Shown: positions 52,693 to 62,356, counted from the first letter of the stretch. The stretch: 64,000 nucleotides of DNA from Pedobacter sp. MC2016-24 (GCF_015223055.1 NZ_JADFBX010000005.1:310001-374000); one strand, 5' to 3'. Notes: generated from the sequence alone by a model not told the origin. Made by a program: numbers and translations.

Positions 52693-53397
52693 CTATTTAA
52701 ATAAAACGGTAAACATTAACAACAGGGACTTCAATCCCCCTTTATTTTGAGGTTTGGCCTTCAAAACCAATCGTTGCTTAATGCGCATGAAACGCTCGTA
52801 AAGCTTTGGTTTTTTATTAAGTTCCTCGGCAAATTTCTTAGCTACATCATGTTTTTGCTCAACCGGATCGTACAACATTGCTGTACACATGCAGTTTTTA
52901 CGTTCTTTCATGGTTAAGATCTCGAAATTCACACAACTCTGGCAGCCCTTCCAAAATTCCTCGTCCTGGGTCAGCTCAGAATAGGTAACAGGCTCATAGC
53001 CCAAGTCAGAATTGATCTTCATCACAGCCAAACCGGTAGTCAGTCCAAAAATCTTAGCCTTAGGATACTTCTGTCTGGACAGGTCAAAAATTTTCTCTTT
53101 GATGGCATGCGCCAATCCTGCTTTTCTAAATTTGGGGCTTACAATCAAACCTGAATTGGCTACAAATTGTCCGTGCGACCAGGTTTCGATATAACAAAAC
53201 CCGGCCCATGTGCCGTCCTTATGGAATGCAATCACTGATTTCCCATCGGAAATTTTACCAGCAACGTATTCCGGAGAACGTTTAGCGATACCTGTACCTC
53301 GGGCTTTTGCGGATTCAGCCATTTCTTCACAGATCTCTTCTGCAAAAACACGATGTTCAGGAAGTGCAACCTGCACTATAAAATCGTTTATATTCAT
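52693..53397 (-). CDS. GNAT N-acetyltransferase, putative N-acylglutamate synthase
   Basis: 234 aa. N-terminal GNAT domain (residues about 1-140: GFCYIETWSHGQFVANSGLI, SPKFRKAGLAHAIKEKIF with the acyl-CoA loop), followed by a Cys-bearing segment (CQSCVNFEIL, CMCTAML) and a basic tail. First gene of the arginine cluster, where the missing first step (acylation of glutamate) is expected. The enzyme may use acetyl- or succinyl-CoA. Confidence 0.78.
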   Translation of the reverse strand: MNINDFIVQVALPEHRVFAEEICEEMAESAKARGTGIAKRSPEYVAGKISDGKSVIAFHKDGTWAGFCYIETWSHGQFVANSGLIVSPKFRKAGLAHAIKEKIFDLSRQKYPKAKIFGLTTGLAVMKINSDLGYEPVTYSELTQDEEFWKGCQSCVNFEILTMKERKNCMCTAMLYDPVEQKHDVAKKFAEELNKKPKLYERFMRIKQRLVLKAKPQNKGGLKSLLLMFTVLFK

Positions 53398-53487
53398 TAA
53401 TAGGTTAACGAAAAAAAATAAATGTTCTGATTAATTGTTTTTTGAGAGGCAATCCTCTGTGAAATGCACTGATTTCGAGCATGGTAA

Positions 53488-53622
53488 TCAAATGCGCGGC
53501 GTATAGTTTTGCCGGTTCGTGGTCACAGAAAATATGGGTCGCAAACGCTCAATAAACAAATTCCTGGAAGCAATGTTCTTTGCTTCTACGATGGAAAGTT
53601 TATGTGTAATGTGCTTGATCAT
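53488..53622 (-). CDS. Possible 44-aa leader peptide upstream of the arg cluster
   Basis: MIKHITHKLSIVEAKNIASR continuing to NYTPRI, with five Arg codons among 44. It begins about 35 bases after a candidate promoter and ends 90 bases before the acetyltransferase gene. The hairpin AGAGG-ATTG-CCTCT follows it. Either an arginine-sensing leader or a chance frame. Confidence 0.35.
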   Translation of the reverse strand: MIKHITHKLSIVEAKNIASRNLFIERLRPIFSVTTNRQNYTPRI

Positions 53623-53659
53623 TTTCTGTCTAAAATATTTCTTTGAATAAGTTGAGGCG

Positions 53660-53690
53660 CAAAGGTTTAAATAAATATTGAGTTACGCAA
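53660..53690 (-). promoter_or_regulatory. Candidate promoter of the arginine cluster
   Basis: Minus-strand TTG (53688-53690), 20 bp, AACCTTTG (53660-53667, one mismatch to TAnnTTTG). Confidence 0.4.
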
Positions 53691-53843
53691 TACGTTTTTT
53701 ATTTTTTTACATTTTTCAGTTGATTTAAATGCCTTTCTACATCATCCTTAACATTTTAATAATTCTCCCTTTACAATCGTGACGATTCCATTTGCAACAT
53801 AAACAACTTGAAGCTATAATTGTTATCTAATAAATTCATATCC

Positions 53844-54920
53844 ATGTCTATATTATTTTCCAAACTGAACATTAAAAACGTCATCTTAAAAAACCGGATC
53901 GTAGTCTCCCCCATGTGTCAGTATTCCTCAGATGATGGCTTTGCAAACGATTGGCACCTGGTTCACCTTGGAAGCCGGGCGATTGGCGGCGCCGCGCTAA
54001 TTTTTACCGAAGCAACGGCCATATCACCGGAAGGAAGAATCTCTCCTGATGACCTGGGCATCTGGACCGACGACCATATACAAATGCTCAAACGCATTAC
54101 CGACTTTATTCATCAGCGTGATGCTGTATCAGGCATCCAACTCGCCCATGCAGGACGAAAAGCCAGTACACAAGCACCCTGGAAAGGCGGAAAACAAATT
54201 AATGAAAAAGATGGAGGCTGGAAAACAGTAGCACCTAGTGAAATTGCTTTTCACGAGACCGATGAAAAACCCCGCGCTTTAAGTGGCGAAGAAATTCAAA
54301 AAGTGAAATCAGACTTTAAAGCAGCCGCCAAAAGAGCACTCATAGCGGGATTCCAGGTCATTGAGCTTCATGCTGCACATGGCTACCTGTTACACCAGTT
54401 TCTTTCCCCATTGAGCAATCATCGTACAGACGAATATGGCGGTAGCTTCGAAAACAGAATTCGCCTGTTACTCGAAATCATTGAAGCTGTACAGGAAGTA
54501 TGGCCAGCAGAAAACCCTTTATTTGTCCGCATATCGGCAACCGATTGGGCTGAAGATGGGTGGTCGCCAGAAGAATCAGTTCTACTATCCGGTATCCTAA
54601 AAACCAAGGGCATAGATCTCGTTGACTGCTCTTCCGGAGGATTGGCAGCACATCAGCAGATTCCGGTAGGACCAGGCTACCAGGTACCTTTTGCCGAAGC
54701 CATCAAACAGCAAACCGGTGTATTAACGGGGGCAGTCGGACTAATTACAGAAGCCTCACAAGCAGAAGAAATATTACAAAAAGATCAGGCCGACCTGATT
54801 TTCATGGCTCGCGAGCTGCTTAGAGATCCGTATTTCGCTTTACATGCGGCCTCCACGTTAGGAGAAGAACAACAATGGCCAGCACAATATGACCGGGCTA
54901 AACCCAGAAAAAGCGACTAG
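53844..54920 (+). CDS. NADH:flavin oxidoreductase, old yellow enzyme (YqjM/NamA-like)
   Basis: 358 aa from MSILFSKLNIKNVILKNRIV. FMN-binding TIM barrel: SPMCQYSSDDGFANDWHLVH contains the Cys that modulates the flavin in YqjM-type enzymes; catalytic His-His region ELHAAHGYLLHQFLSP; RTDEYGGSFENRIR. Reduces activated alkenes with NAD(P)H. Single gene. Confidence 0.9.
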   Translation: MSILFSKLNIKNVILKNRIVVSPMCQYSSDDGFANDWHLVHLGSRAIGGAALIFTEATAISPEGRISPDDLGIWTDDHIQMLKRITDFIHQRDAVSGIQLAHAGRKASTQAPWKGGKQINEKDGGWKTVAPSEIAFHETDEKPRALSGEEIQKVKSDFKAAAKRALIAGFQVIELHAAHGYLLHQFLSPLSNHRTDEYGGSFENRIRLLLEIIEAVQEVWPAENPLFVRISATDWAEDGWSPEESVLLSGILKTKGIDLVDCSSGGLAAHQQIPVGPGYQVPFAEAIKQQTGVLTGAVGLITEASQAEEILQKDQADLIFMARELLRDPYFALHAASTLGEEQQWPAQYDRAKPRKSD

Positions 54921-55011
54921 TGCCGGACTGTAGTAAAAGTTCATTTTTCATTTAAATGGAATAGATTAAACCAATTTCCCTTAATTTCGTTTAATATTAA
55001 AACACCATACT

Positions 55012-55317
55012 ATGTTCGATAAATTAATGGCGGCACAACAAAAGGCCGATGAAATAAAAAGACGTTTAGATACCGTTTCTGTTTTTGGCGAAGTAGAAGG
55101 CGGGGCTATCCGGATTACTGCTACTGCAAATAAAGCCATTACCGCTGTAGAAATTGAAGAAGAATTTTACAAACAAGCCGACAAGGAAGAACTTGAAGAA
55201 CTCTTGCTTACCGCAATTAACAAAGCTTTAACCCAGGCTGAGCAAGTTAGTGCACATGAAATGCAGGCGGCAACAAAAGACATGCTAGGTGGTCTTGGCG
55301 GCATGTTTGGTCAATAA
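55012..55317 (+). CDS. YbaB/EbfC-family nucleoid-associated protein
   Basis: 101 aa. Small dimeric DNA-binding protein: N-terminal helix MFDKLMAAQQKADEIKRRL, beta core FGEVEGGAIRITATANKAIT, C-terminal helix ending MLGGLGGMFGQ. Length and start/end motifs fit. Followed 16 bases later by the UPF0173 hydrolase. Confidence 0.88.
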   Translation: MFDKLMAAQQKADEIKRRLDTVSVFGEVEGGAIRITATANKAITAVEIEEEFYKQADKEELEELLLTAINKALTQAEQVSAHEMQAATKDMLGGLGGMFGQ

Positions 55318-55333
55318 TTAAAATCTCATCATT

Positions 55334-56011
55334 ATGAAATATACATATTACGGTCAGTCTTGCTTCCTTCTTGAAGCTGAGGGCAAAAAGTTTTTGTTTG
55401 ATCCATTCATCACGCACAATCCTTTAGCCAAGCACATTGACATTAAAAGCATACAGGCCGATTACATCCTCGTAAGCCATGGACATGGAGATCATGTGGC
55501 TGATCTGGTAGAACTGGCCAATCAGACCAATGCACAAGTTATTGCCATGGTAGAAGTAGCCGGCTGGATAAAAAAGCAAGGTGTAAAAAATGTAGTTGAT
55601 GTCAACTTTGGCAAAAGCACTTTCGATTTTGGTAGCTTAAGGACGGTTTGGGCTGTTCACAGTAGCAGTAATCCTGACGGAAGCTACGGTGGCAACCCTG
55701 CAGGTTTTGTATTGGAACTTGGTGGCAAAACAATCTATTTCGCCGGGGATACGGCATTGACACTGGAAATGAAGCTTCTGGCTGATTTGTACAACCTGGA
55801 CTATGCCATACTGCCAATCGGAGGCCATTATACGATGGATGTTGACGATGCGATCATTGCGACCAAGTACCTGGATTGCGAGAAAGTGATTGGTGTACAT
55901 TACAATACCTTCCCTCCGATTAAAATTGACACGGAAGAGGCTACAGCAAAATTCAAAAGAGAAAACAAGATATTGTTACTGCCAGCCATTGGGGAAACAA
56001 TAGAACTTTAA
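55334..56011 (+). CDS. UPF0173 metal-dependent hydrolase
   Basis: 225 aa. Metallo-beta-lactamase fold: VSHGHGDHVADLVELA (HxHxDH), GHYTMDVDDA and final GVHYNTFPPIKID ligand. Matches the YtkL/UPF0173 family, whose substrate is unknown. Confidence 0.88.
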   Translation: MKYTYYGQSCFLLEAEGKKFLFDPFITHNPLAKHIDIKSIQADYILVSHGHGDHVADLVELANQTNAQVIAMVEVAGWIKKQGVKNVVDVNFGKSTFDFGSLRTVWAVHSSSNPDGSYGGNPAGFVLELGGKTIYFAGDTALTLEMKLLADLYNLDYAILPIGGHYTMDVDDAIIATKYLDCEKVIGVHYNTFPPIKIDTEEATAKFKRENKILLLPAIGETIEL

Positions 56012-56068
56012 TTATTTACCTTTCCTCGCCAGAAACAGTACCGCTATTTTTGGTATAAGATTTTACAG

Positions 56069-56154
56069 AAAAGCCCCGATGTGATGAGACGACATACAAA
56101 GCTAGCCCTTTTCAGGGCCAAAGCTTTGAGTAGACGAGTCACATGAGGGCTTTT
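56069..56154. repeat. Long imperfect palindrome between convergent genes
   Basis: Arms pair in blocks: AAAAGCCC/GGGCTTTT, ATGTGA/TCACAT, CAAAGCT/AGCTTTG, inner GCCCT-TTTC-AGGGC, with a mismatched block GAGACGA versus TAGACGA. It separates UPF0173 (+) from polA (-). It may act as a two-sided terminator or be a small repeat element. Confidence 0.7.
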
Positions 56155-56175
56155 GTTGTCGTATATTATTAAATC

Positions 56176-58992
56176 CTAATGCGCTTCCAACCAGTTGTTA
56201 CCCTGACCAATCTCGACTTCGATAGGTACCGTTGTAGGAATCGCAGTTTTCATCCTGTACGCAATAATCTGTTTCATTGCATCAACTTCCGACTTTAATA
56301 CGTCGAAGACCAACTCATCGTGTACCTGCATGGTCATTTTAGATTGCAGCTTCTGATCCTTCATATCCTTGTGAATATTAATCATCGCTACCTTGATCAT
56401 GTCCGCAGCAGAACCCTGTATCGGCGCATTGATTGCATTTCGTTCTGCAAAGCCGCGCACTGTCTGATTGGCCGAATTGATATCCCTTAAATACCTTCTT
56501 CTACCTAGAATTGTCTCGACAAAGCCGTTTTCACGTGCGGAATTCATCGTGTCTGACATATATTTTTTGATACCCGGATATTGCGCAAAATACTGTTCAA
56601 TAATTTCAGCAGCTTCTTTACGGGATATACCCAGGTTTTGAGACAATCCAAAGGCCGACTGCCCGTAAATAATACCAAAATTCACTGCTTTTGCGTTTCT
56701 CCTTTGCGTACTGTCCACTTCTTCTATTGAAATACCATATACCCTTGCAGCAGTAGCGGTGTGAATATCAATGCCTTTGTTAAAAGCATCCAACATGTTT
56801 TCCTCCTTACTGATATCGGCAATGATGCGCAATTCAATCTGAGAATAATCCGCAGAAAGTAACACATGGTTTTCATCTCTTGGGATAAAGGCGCGACGTA
56901 CTTCGCGACCGCGCGCTGTCCGGATCGGTATATTTTGCAGATTTGGATTATTGGAACTTAGTCTTCCGGTTGCAGCCACAGCCTGATTAAAACTGGTGTG
57001 AACACGACCAGTTTTAGGATTAACCAATAAAGGCAAAGCATCTACATAGGTTGATTTGAGCTTCTGCAACTGTCGAAAATCTAGGATGTCCTGTACAATA
57101 TCACTCTTGTGCGCCAAAGCGAGCAGCACGTCTTCACCAGTCTGGTATTGTCCAGTCTTGGTTTTTTTGGCCTTAGGGTCTAGTTTTAACTTATCAAACA
57201 ACACCTCCCCCAATTGCTTAGGCGATGCCAGATTAAACTGTACACCACATTTGTCATATACGTTTTGCTCAAACTTCCGGATATCCTGCTCCAGCTCTAA
57301 CGAGTAGGCATTCAAAGTATCAACATCAATCTTTACCCCCTCTACTTCAATATCCGCCAGCACGTAAATCAATGGATTTTCTACCTCAGCAGCAAGCTTA
57401 TCGGCATTGAGGGTCTTCAGCATTGGTTCAAATACATTGGCTAGTTGTAGAGTGACATCTGCATCTTCCGCAGCGTAATCCACTACCTTCTCTACCGCAA
57501 CATCCCGCATGGTACCCTGATTTTTACCTTTTGCCCCAATTAAAGCAGTGATTGAAATCGGAGAATAGTTTAAGTAATTTTCTGAAAGCACATCCATATT
57601 GTGACGGGTATCCGGATCAATGAGATAATGTGCCAGCATGGTGTCAAAAAGCTCTCCCTTAACAGAAACACCATACCATTTTAAAATCAACATGTCATAT
57701 TTAATGTTCTGCCCAATCTTTTTGATGCCTTCATTTTCAAGTACCGGCCTGAATTCTTCTACAATCGCTTGCGCTGCGACGCTGTCTTCCGGTACCGGGA
57801 TATAATAACCTTCACCAGGCTTAATGCTAAATGACAGACCAACAAGTTCGGCCAGATTGGCATCAGTTCCGGTAGTTTCTGTATCAAACGAAATGCTTTC
57901 CTGCTGCATTAAAAGCGCAACCAACGCTTTCCGCGATTCAGGAGCATCAACAAGCTGATAGTTGTGTGGTGTATTTTCAATGGTACTGAGTGGCACAATG
58001 GTCTCAGGTACAATTTCTATCGGAGGAGGAGGATGAATTACAACCTGGACAGAACGTACTTCAGTTACGTTTCCAAACAGATCTGTTTGCTGAGAAACCA
58101 CAACAGAACTACTTCTGATAAAGTCATCCCCAAACACCCTTTTTCCAATTGTTCTAAATTCCAGTTCAGCAAACAGGGGCTCCAGCAATTCACGGCTTGG
58201 TTCTTCCAGTTCCAAGGAAATTTCATCAAATTCAACGGGTACATCCAAAATAATGGTGGCCAGCTTTTTAGAAATCATTCCCTGCTCAGCGTATGTTTCT
58301 ACATTTTCGCGTTGTTTTCCTTTCAGTTCATGCGCATGTGCAATGATATTTTCTACAGATCCATATTGTCTAATCAGTGATTTTGCAGTCTTCTCACCAA
58401 TTCCAGGAATACCAGGAATATTATCTACGGCATCACCCCATAAACCGAGGATATCAATCACCTGAGTTACATTTTCGATTTCCCACTTCGCCAAAACCTC
58501 AGGCACACCCAAAATTTCCATATCATTACCCATTCTGGCGGGCTTATAAATGAAAATGTTGTCTGATACCAATTGAGCAAAATCTTTATCGGGAGTCATA
58601 CAGAATACCTGAAAGCCTTTTTTCTCCGCTTCTTTGGCTAGCGTGCCAATAATATCATCAGCTTCATAGCCATCTTTAGTGATCACCGGTATCTTAAAGC
58701 CTTCAATCAGCTTAAAAATATAGGGAAGGGCTGCAGATAAATCTTCCGGCATAGCCTGTCTGTGTGCCTTATAAGCCTCAAAATCGGTATGTCTTTCTGT
58801 TGGTGCTTCCGTATCAAAAACAACCGCGATATGCGTTGGTCTTTCTTTTTTAAGCACCTCCATGAGGGTATTTGCAAATCCCATTACCGCAGAAGTGTTG
58901 ATGCCTGTAGAGGTGAACCTTGGATTTTTACTGAGCGCAAAATGCGCTCTGTAAATCAGCGCCATACCGTCAAGAAGGAAGAGTTTTTTCAT
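56176..58992 (-). CDS. polA: DNA polymerase I
   Basis: 938 aa. 5'-3' exonuclease domain residues 1-290 (LLDGMALIYRAHFAL, CMTPDKDFAQLVSD). The 3'-5' proofreading domain is intact from about 345 (SFDTETTGTDANLAELVG). Polymerase domain 560-938 has motif A SADYSQIELRIIADIS, motif B RRNAKAVNFGIIYGQ and motif C MQVHDELVFDV. Okazaki-fragment maturation and repair. Single gene. Confidence 0.96.
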   Translation of the reverse strand: MKKLFLLDGMALIYRAHFALSKNPRFTSTGINTSAVMGFANTLMEVLKKERPTHIAVVFDTEAPTERHTDFEAYKAHRQAMPEDLSAALPYIFKLIEGFKIPVITKDGYEADDIIGTLAKEAEKKGFQVFCMTPDKDFAQLVSDNIFIYKPARMGNDMEILGVPEVLAKWEIENVTQVIDILGLWGDAVDNIPGIPGIGEKTAKSLIRQYGSVENIIAHAHELKGKQRENVETYAEQGMISKKLATIILDVPVEFDEISLELEEPSRELLEPLFAELEFRTIGKRVFGDDFIRSSSVVVSQQTDLFGNVTEVRSVQVVIHPPPPIEIVPETIVPLSTIENTPHNYQLVDAPESRKALVALLMQQESISFDTETTGTDANLAELVGLSFSIKPGEGYYIPVPEDSVAAQAIVEEFRPVLENEGIKKIGQNIKYDMLILKWYGVSVKGELFDTMLAHYLIDPDTRHNMDVLSENYLNYSPISITALIGAKGKNQGTMRDVAVEKVVDYAAEDADVTLQLANVFEPMLKTLNADKLAAEVENPLIYVLADIEVEGVKIDVDTLNAYSLELEQDIRKFEQNVYDKCGVQFNLASPKQLGEVLFDKLKLDPKAKKTKTGQYQTGEDVLLALAHKSDIVQDILDFRQLQKLKSTYVDALPLLVNPKTGRVHTSFNQAVAATGRLSSNNPNLQNIPIRTARGREVRRAFIPRDENHVLLSADYSQIELRIIADISKEENMLDAFNKGIDIHTATAARVYGISIEEVDSTQRRNAKAVNFGIIYGQSAFGLSQNLGISRKEAAEIIEQYFAQYPGIKKYMSDTMNSARENGFVETILGRRRYLRDINSANQTVRGFAERNAINAPIQGSAADMIKVAMINIHKDMKDQKLQSKMTMQVHDELVFDVLKSEVDAMKQIIAYRMKTAIPTTVPIEVEIGQGNNWLEAH

Positions 58993-59164
58993 CTTTTTAT
59001 TTTTGTTTTCAATCGTAATAAAGTGATCATGATGTTTTCATCACAATATTATGTTACCCGATAAAGATACTAATACTCTCCCGATCCCATTAACCAGCAA
59101 CAAAAAAATATTAAATTGGTATGGAATTTCAGCAGGACTTTCATCTTTATCTAAAACCAACCTC

Positions 59165-59929
59165 ATGAAAAAAACGCTTACCCTATTTATTGCTGTAGCA
59201 AGCCTTTGTGCCAAAGCACAGCTACCATCAACAGAATTACTTAAAGCAGCTACTTTTGCCGGACTCACTAATGAAGTTAAAACAGGGTATGGCACCACCG
59301 CCGATGATCCGATCCCATCGGGTGCATTTATGAATATCACAGACAAAGGGAATACCCAAATGCTCAAATTAAAAAATAGCTACCGTTGGCCAACAGGCGA
59401 AAGTCTTGATTTTTCTAAAAGGTTTAGCACGCGGGGAAAAACAGGAATTGTAGATTGTTATACGTTAGTCAGAACTGGAAGCACGGATACTGTCAGGCTA
59501 TTTGTAGACCCATATCATGTCGCAACTCAGTATTTTGTACCAGCAGGACTGACCGCAGTTACCAGAGAAAGACTAGCTGTTGAACTTGCGCCCTATGTCA
59601 AACAAACCGAAACCTTAATGGCTTCGCCAGATGCAACACTGCTTACAGAGACATATGATCAATTGGCGAGCTATTTGATTACACATTTCGGTACCACACC
59701 TTTTCTTGATCCGGAGATGATCAAAGACGTTGCTTTAGATGAAGAAGCAGACAAGAAACTCCGTAACTTTTTAATCGGAAGTTATGTAACCGGAAAGTTC
59801 TATGCACAGGCTAAAGACATGGCCGATCCAAAACAGTACGCATTCAATTACATGAAATCCAGTTTCAAAAAGTATGTACCCTTATATCCGGAAACAAAAA
59901 CAGGGATTTTAAAAACAACCCTACAATAA
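59165..59929 (+). CDS. Secreted protein of unknown function (254 aa)
   Basis: Start chosen at MKKTLTLFIAVASLCAKAQ, a clear signal peptide; a longer frame from 59051 would put 38 non-signal residues first. The mature part is soluble and has no repeat or motif I recognise (GYGTTADDPIPSGAFMNITD, KTGIVDCYTLVRTGSTD). Predicted periplasmic. It is followed 50 bases later by another secreted protein, so the two may be co-transcribed. Confidence 0.65.
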   Translation: MKKTLTLFIAVASLCAKAQLPSTELLKAATFAGLTNEVKTGYGTTADDPIPSGAFMNITDKGNTQMLKLKNSYRWPTGESLDFSKRFSTRGKTGIVDCYTLVRTGSTDTVRLFVDPYHVATQYFVPAGLTAVTRERLAVELAPYVKQTETLMASPDATLLTETYDQLASYLITHFGTTPFLDPEMIKDVALDEEADKKLRNFLIGSYVTGKFYAQAKDMADPKQYAFNYMKSSFKKYVPLYPETKTGILKTTLQ

Positions 59930-59979
59930 TTGTTCAGTTACCTTTACAACAAACAACAAATAAATTCCGTTATTTGGGT

Positions 59980-60678
59980 ATGATGAAGTTGATTAGACCA
60001 TTTATTTTAATGCTGTTGCTTATGCTGGTTTTTGTGAAAAGCCAGGCGCAGGATGCCATCACCATTTCACCTGGTAATTTCATTCGCGGAACCATACAAG
60101 GAACGGATTACGCTACAGTGGTGATGAAGAACGATGATGAATCTATTACCCAGTATAAAGCGAAAGACATTCAGGAGTTTCTGTGGAACGGAGAAACCTT
60201 TGTGAGTAAACCGATTGTGATCAGGAAAAAGATGGAATTCCGCTTTTTTAAAGTTATAGAACTTGGAGCGGTAAATCTTTATACCATTGGAGGTGGAAAC
60301 ACCAATGTTACAGATGCAGCACCAAAGCGTGCGCGCGTCAGCCCATCATTTGGAATTGGTGGCGGCACAGGAGGTTTTGGAGGCATGGGCGGAGGTATAG
60401 GCATCACACTGGGTGGTGGCGGCCGGAATAGGCAAGATGCGGCATCTGCACAAGCGGGTCCAGCGACCTATTTTATAGAAAAATTTGGAACCGGCCCAAT
60501 ACAGGAACTTCCGGTTGAACCCGGCAATTCAGCGGGAAAAAACCAGCTGATTAGAAATGTACTATTACAAAAACTGACCAACGATGAAGATTTAGCGGAA
60601 CGCATCAAAGCAACCGAATCCTTTGATGCCAAATTGGTCAGGGCTTTTGTTGCCGCATACAACGGCATGCATAAATAA
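59980..60678 (+). CDS. Secreted Gly-rich protein of unknown function (232 aa)
   Basis: ATG at 59980 gives MMKLIRPFILMLLLMLVFVK and SQAQ, a signal peptide; the TTG two codons upstream is a weaker start. Residues about 25-85 look like a short beta domain (GNFIRGTIQGTDYATVVMK). A glycine-rich stretch follows (GIGGGTGGFGGMGGGIGITL), and the C-terminal helical part ends RAFVAAYNGMHK. Function unknown. Confidence 0.65.
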   Translation: MMKLIRPFILMLLLMLVFVKSQAQDAITISPGNFIRGTIQGTDYATVVMKNDDESITQYKAKDIQEFLWNGETFVSKPIVIRKKMEFRFFKVIELGAVNLYTIGGGNTNVTDAAPKRARVSPSFGIGGGTGGFGGMGGGIGITLGGGGRNRQDAASAQAGPATYFIEKFGTGPIQELPVEPGNSAGKNQLIRNVLLQKLTNDEDLAERIKATESFDAKLVRAFVAAYNGMHK

Positions 60679-60679
60679 A

Positions 60680-61246
60680 TTAACCCTGTTTACAGATGCA
60701 ATTGTCCAGATGGTCGTTGACCATTCCCGTAGCCTGCATATGTGCATAACAAATGGTGGTTCCGAAAAATTTAAAGCCTCTCTTTTTCATATCCTTGCTG
60801 ATCGCATCCGAAAGCTCGGTACGGGCCGGCACATCACCCAAGGTTCTGACTTTGTTTACAATCGGCTTTTTATTGGGAGCAAAGCCCCACATATAGTCTG
60901 AAAAAGAGCCAAACTCATCCTGGATCGCCATGAAAAGTTTAGCATTGTTGATTGCAGCTTTAACCTTCAGTTTATTTCTGATAATTCCCGGGTCATTCAT
61001 CAACCGGTCTTCATCAGCCTCAGTAAATGCAGCAACCTTAGCGACATCAAAGCCAGCAAAAGCATTCCGATAGCCATCTCGCCTTTTCAAAATGGTAATC
61101 CAGCTTAAACCAGCCTGGGCACCCTCCAGAATCAAAAATTCAAATAAAATCTGATCATCGTAAACTGGCTTACCCCATTCTTCATCGTGGTATTTAACAT
61201 ACAACGGATCTGTACCGCACCATCCACACCTGATTTGTTCTGTCAT
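60680..61246 (-). CDS. tag: DNA-3-methyladenine glycosylase I
   Basis: 188 aa. Excises 3-methyladenine from DNA. The start RCGWCGTDPLYVKYHDEEWG is diagnostic of Tag and contributes zinc ligands; the end GTTICYAHMQATGMVNDH supplies the rest. Adjacent to an alkyltransferase-like gene (one base apart), forming an alkylation-damage pair. Confidence 0.93.
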   Translation of the reverse strand: MTEQIRCGWCGTDPLYVKYHDEEWGKPVYDDQILFEFLILEGAQAGLSWITILKRRDGYRNAFAGFDVAKVAAFTEADEDRLMNDPGIIRNKLKVKAAINNAKLFMAIQDEFGSFSDYMWGFAPNKKPIVNKVRTLGDVPARTELSDAISKDMKKRGFKFFGTTICYAHMQATGMVNDHLDNCICKQG

Positions 61247-61247
61247 G

Positions 61248-61574
61248 TTACAATTCTTTTAATGGATCCCAAAGTAAGGTTTTAAAATCACGCACTTTGT
61301 CATTTTTTACTTCGACCCCTTCTTTTTCCAGGAGTTCCTGCATCAACCCCGGTGTTTTGAAATGAAACCTTCCGGTTAACAGCCCGCTGCTATTTACCAC
61401 CCGATGTGCGGGAACCGGTGGATCGGCTGCACCGGCATGGGCCATAGCATATCCCACCATACGAGCAGAGCCACCAGCACCTAAACTTCTGGCAATTGCA
61501 CCGTAAGAAGTAACCCGACCTTCGGGGATCAATCGTGCCAATTCAAAAACCTGATCATAAAAAGATTGTTCCAT
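61248..61574 (-). CDS. Alkyltransferase-like protein (MGMT fold, active Cys replaced)
   Basis: 108 aa. MGMT DNA-binding domain: RVTSYGAIARSLGAGGSARM with the arginine finger and helix-turn-helix, then VPAHRVVNSSGLLTG. In active MGMT the motif is PCHR; here it is PAHR, so the methyl acceptor Cys is Ala. Such ATL proteins bind O6-alkylguanine and recruit nucleotide excision repair. Probably co-transcribed with tag. Confidence 0.88.
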   Translation of the reverse strand: MEQSFYDQVFELARLIPEGRVTSYGAIARSLGAGGSARMVGYAMAHAGAADPPVPAHRVVNSSGLLTGRFHFKTPGLMQELLEKEGVEVKNDKVRDFKTLLWDPLKEL

Positions 61575-61602
61575 TCGATGAGGAAAAGTTTAGGATTTTA
61601 CA

Positions 61603-62253
61603 TTATACCAAGGAGAATTGGATATAATTAATGTTTTTGTCATGTTTCAGGTAAATCCGCTCATAATGCGTTTTTATGGACAACACCTCATCATAAAACT
61701 CAGATTTATACAACTGGTCAGTATTCTTATAACAAGGTAAACCCAGTTCCTGAACCTTTTCAACAGTATAAAGATACAAACCATCGTTATCTGTTTTCAG
61801 GTTTATTTTACCTCCCGGCTTTAAAAAAGTTTTATACTTCTCCAGAAAGCCAGGAAAAGTAAGACGCTTTTTCTCACGGCTCTCCTGAGGCTGAGGGTCA
61901 GGAAAAGTGATCCATATTTCATCGATCTCATCTTCTCCGAAATAATCCACAATATCTTCAATCTGTATCCTTAAAAAAGCCAGGTTAGCAATGCCTTCAT
62001 CCATTCCTGTCCTAGCACCACGCCAAATCCGGTTACCTTTCAGATCAACACCAATAAAGTTCTTCTCCGGAAAAAACTTAGCCAGGTTTACAGAATATTC
62101 TCCTTTACCACAAGCCAGTTCCAATACAATCGGATGGTCATTTTTAAAATGCTCAGAAGCCCATTTCCCTTTTAAAGGCTTACCCTCATCCAACTGGTAT
62201 ACATTTGGGAAGGTGTCTATCTCTGCAAACTTTCTTAACTTATCTTTACCCAC
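61603..62253 (-). CDS. trmB: tRNA (guanosine(46)-N7-)-methyltransferase
   Basis: 216 aa. SAM-binding ELACGKGEYSVNLAKFFPEK; PDPQPQESREKKRLTFPGFL contains the family PDPW-like motif; KTDNDGLYLY near the end. Modifies G46 in the tRNA variable loop. 28 bases upstream of the alkyltransferase-like gene. Confidence 0.93.
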   Translation of the reverse strand: MGKDKLRKFAEIDTFPNVYQLDEGKPLKGKWASEHFKNDHPIVLELACGKGEYSVNLAKFFPEKNFIGVDLKGNRIWRGARTGMDEGIANLAFLRIQIEDIVDYFGEDEIDEIWITFPDPQPQESREKKRLTFPGFLEKYKTFLKPGGKINLKTDNDGLYLYTVEKVQELGLPCYKNTDQLYKSEFYDEVLSIKTHYERIYLKHDKNINYIQFSLV

Positions 62254-62327
62254 TACTTAATTTTTTATACAAATTTAGCCAAAAATACAATTAAATCCTT
62301 CGAGTCGCTATGCTCGATCTGATTTTG

Positions 62328-62335
62328 TACTTTTG
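62328..62335 (+). promoter_or_regulatory. -7 box of the fcl promoter
   Basis: TACTTTTG matches TAnnTTTG; transcription would begin about 15 bases before the start codon of fcl. Confidence 0.5.
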
Positions 62336-62356
62336 TAATATTATACAATAAAGATC

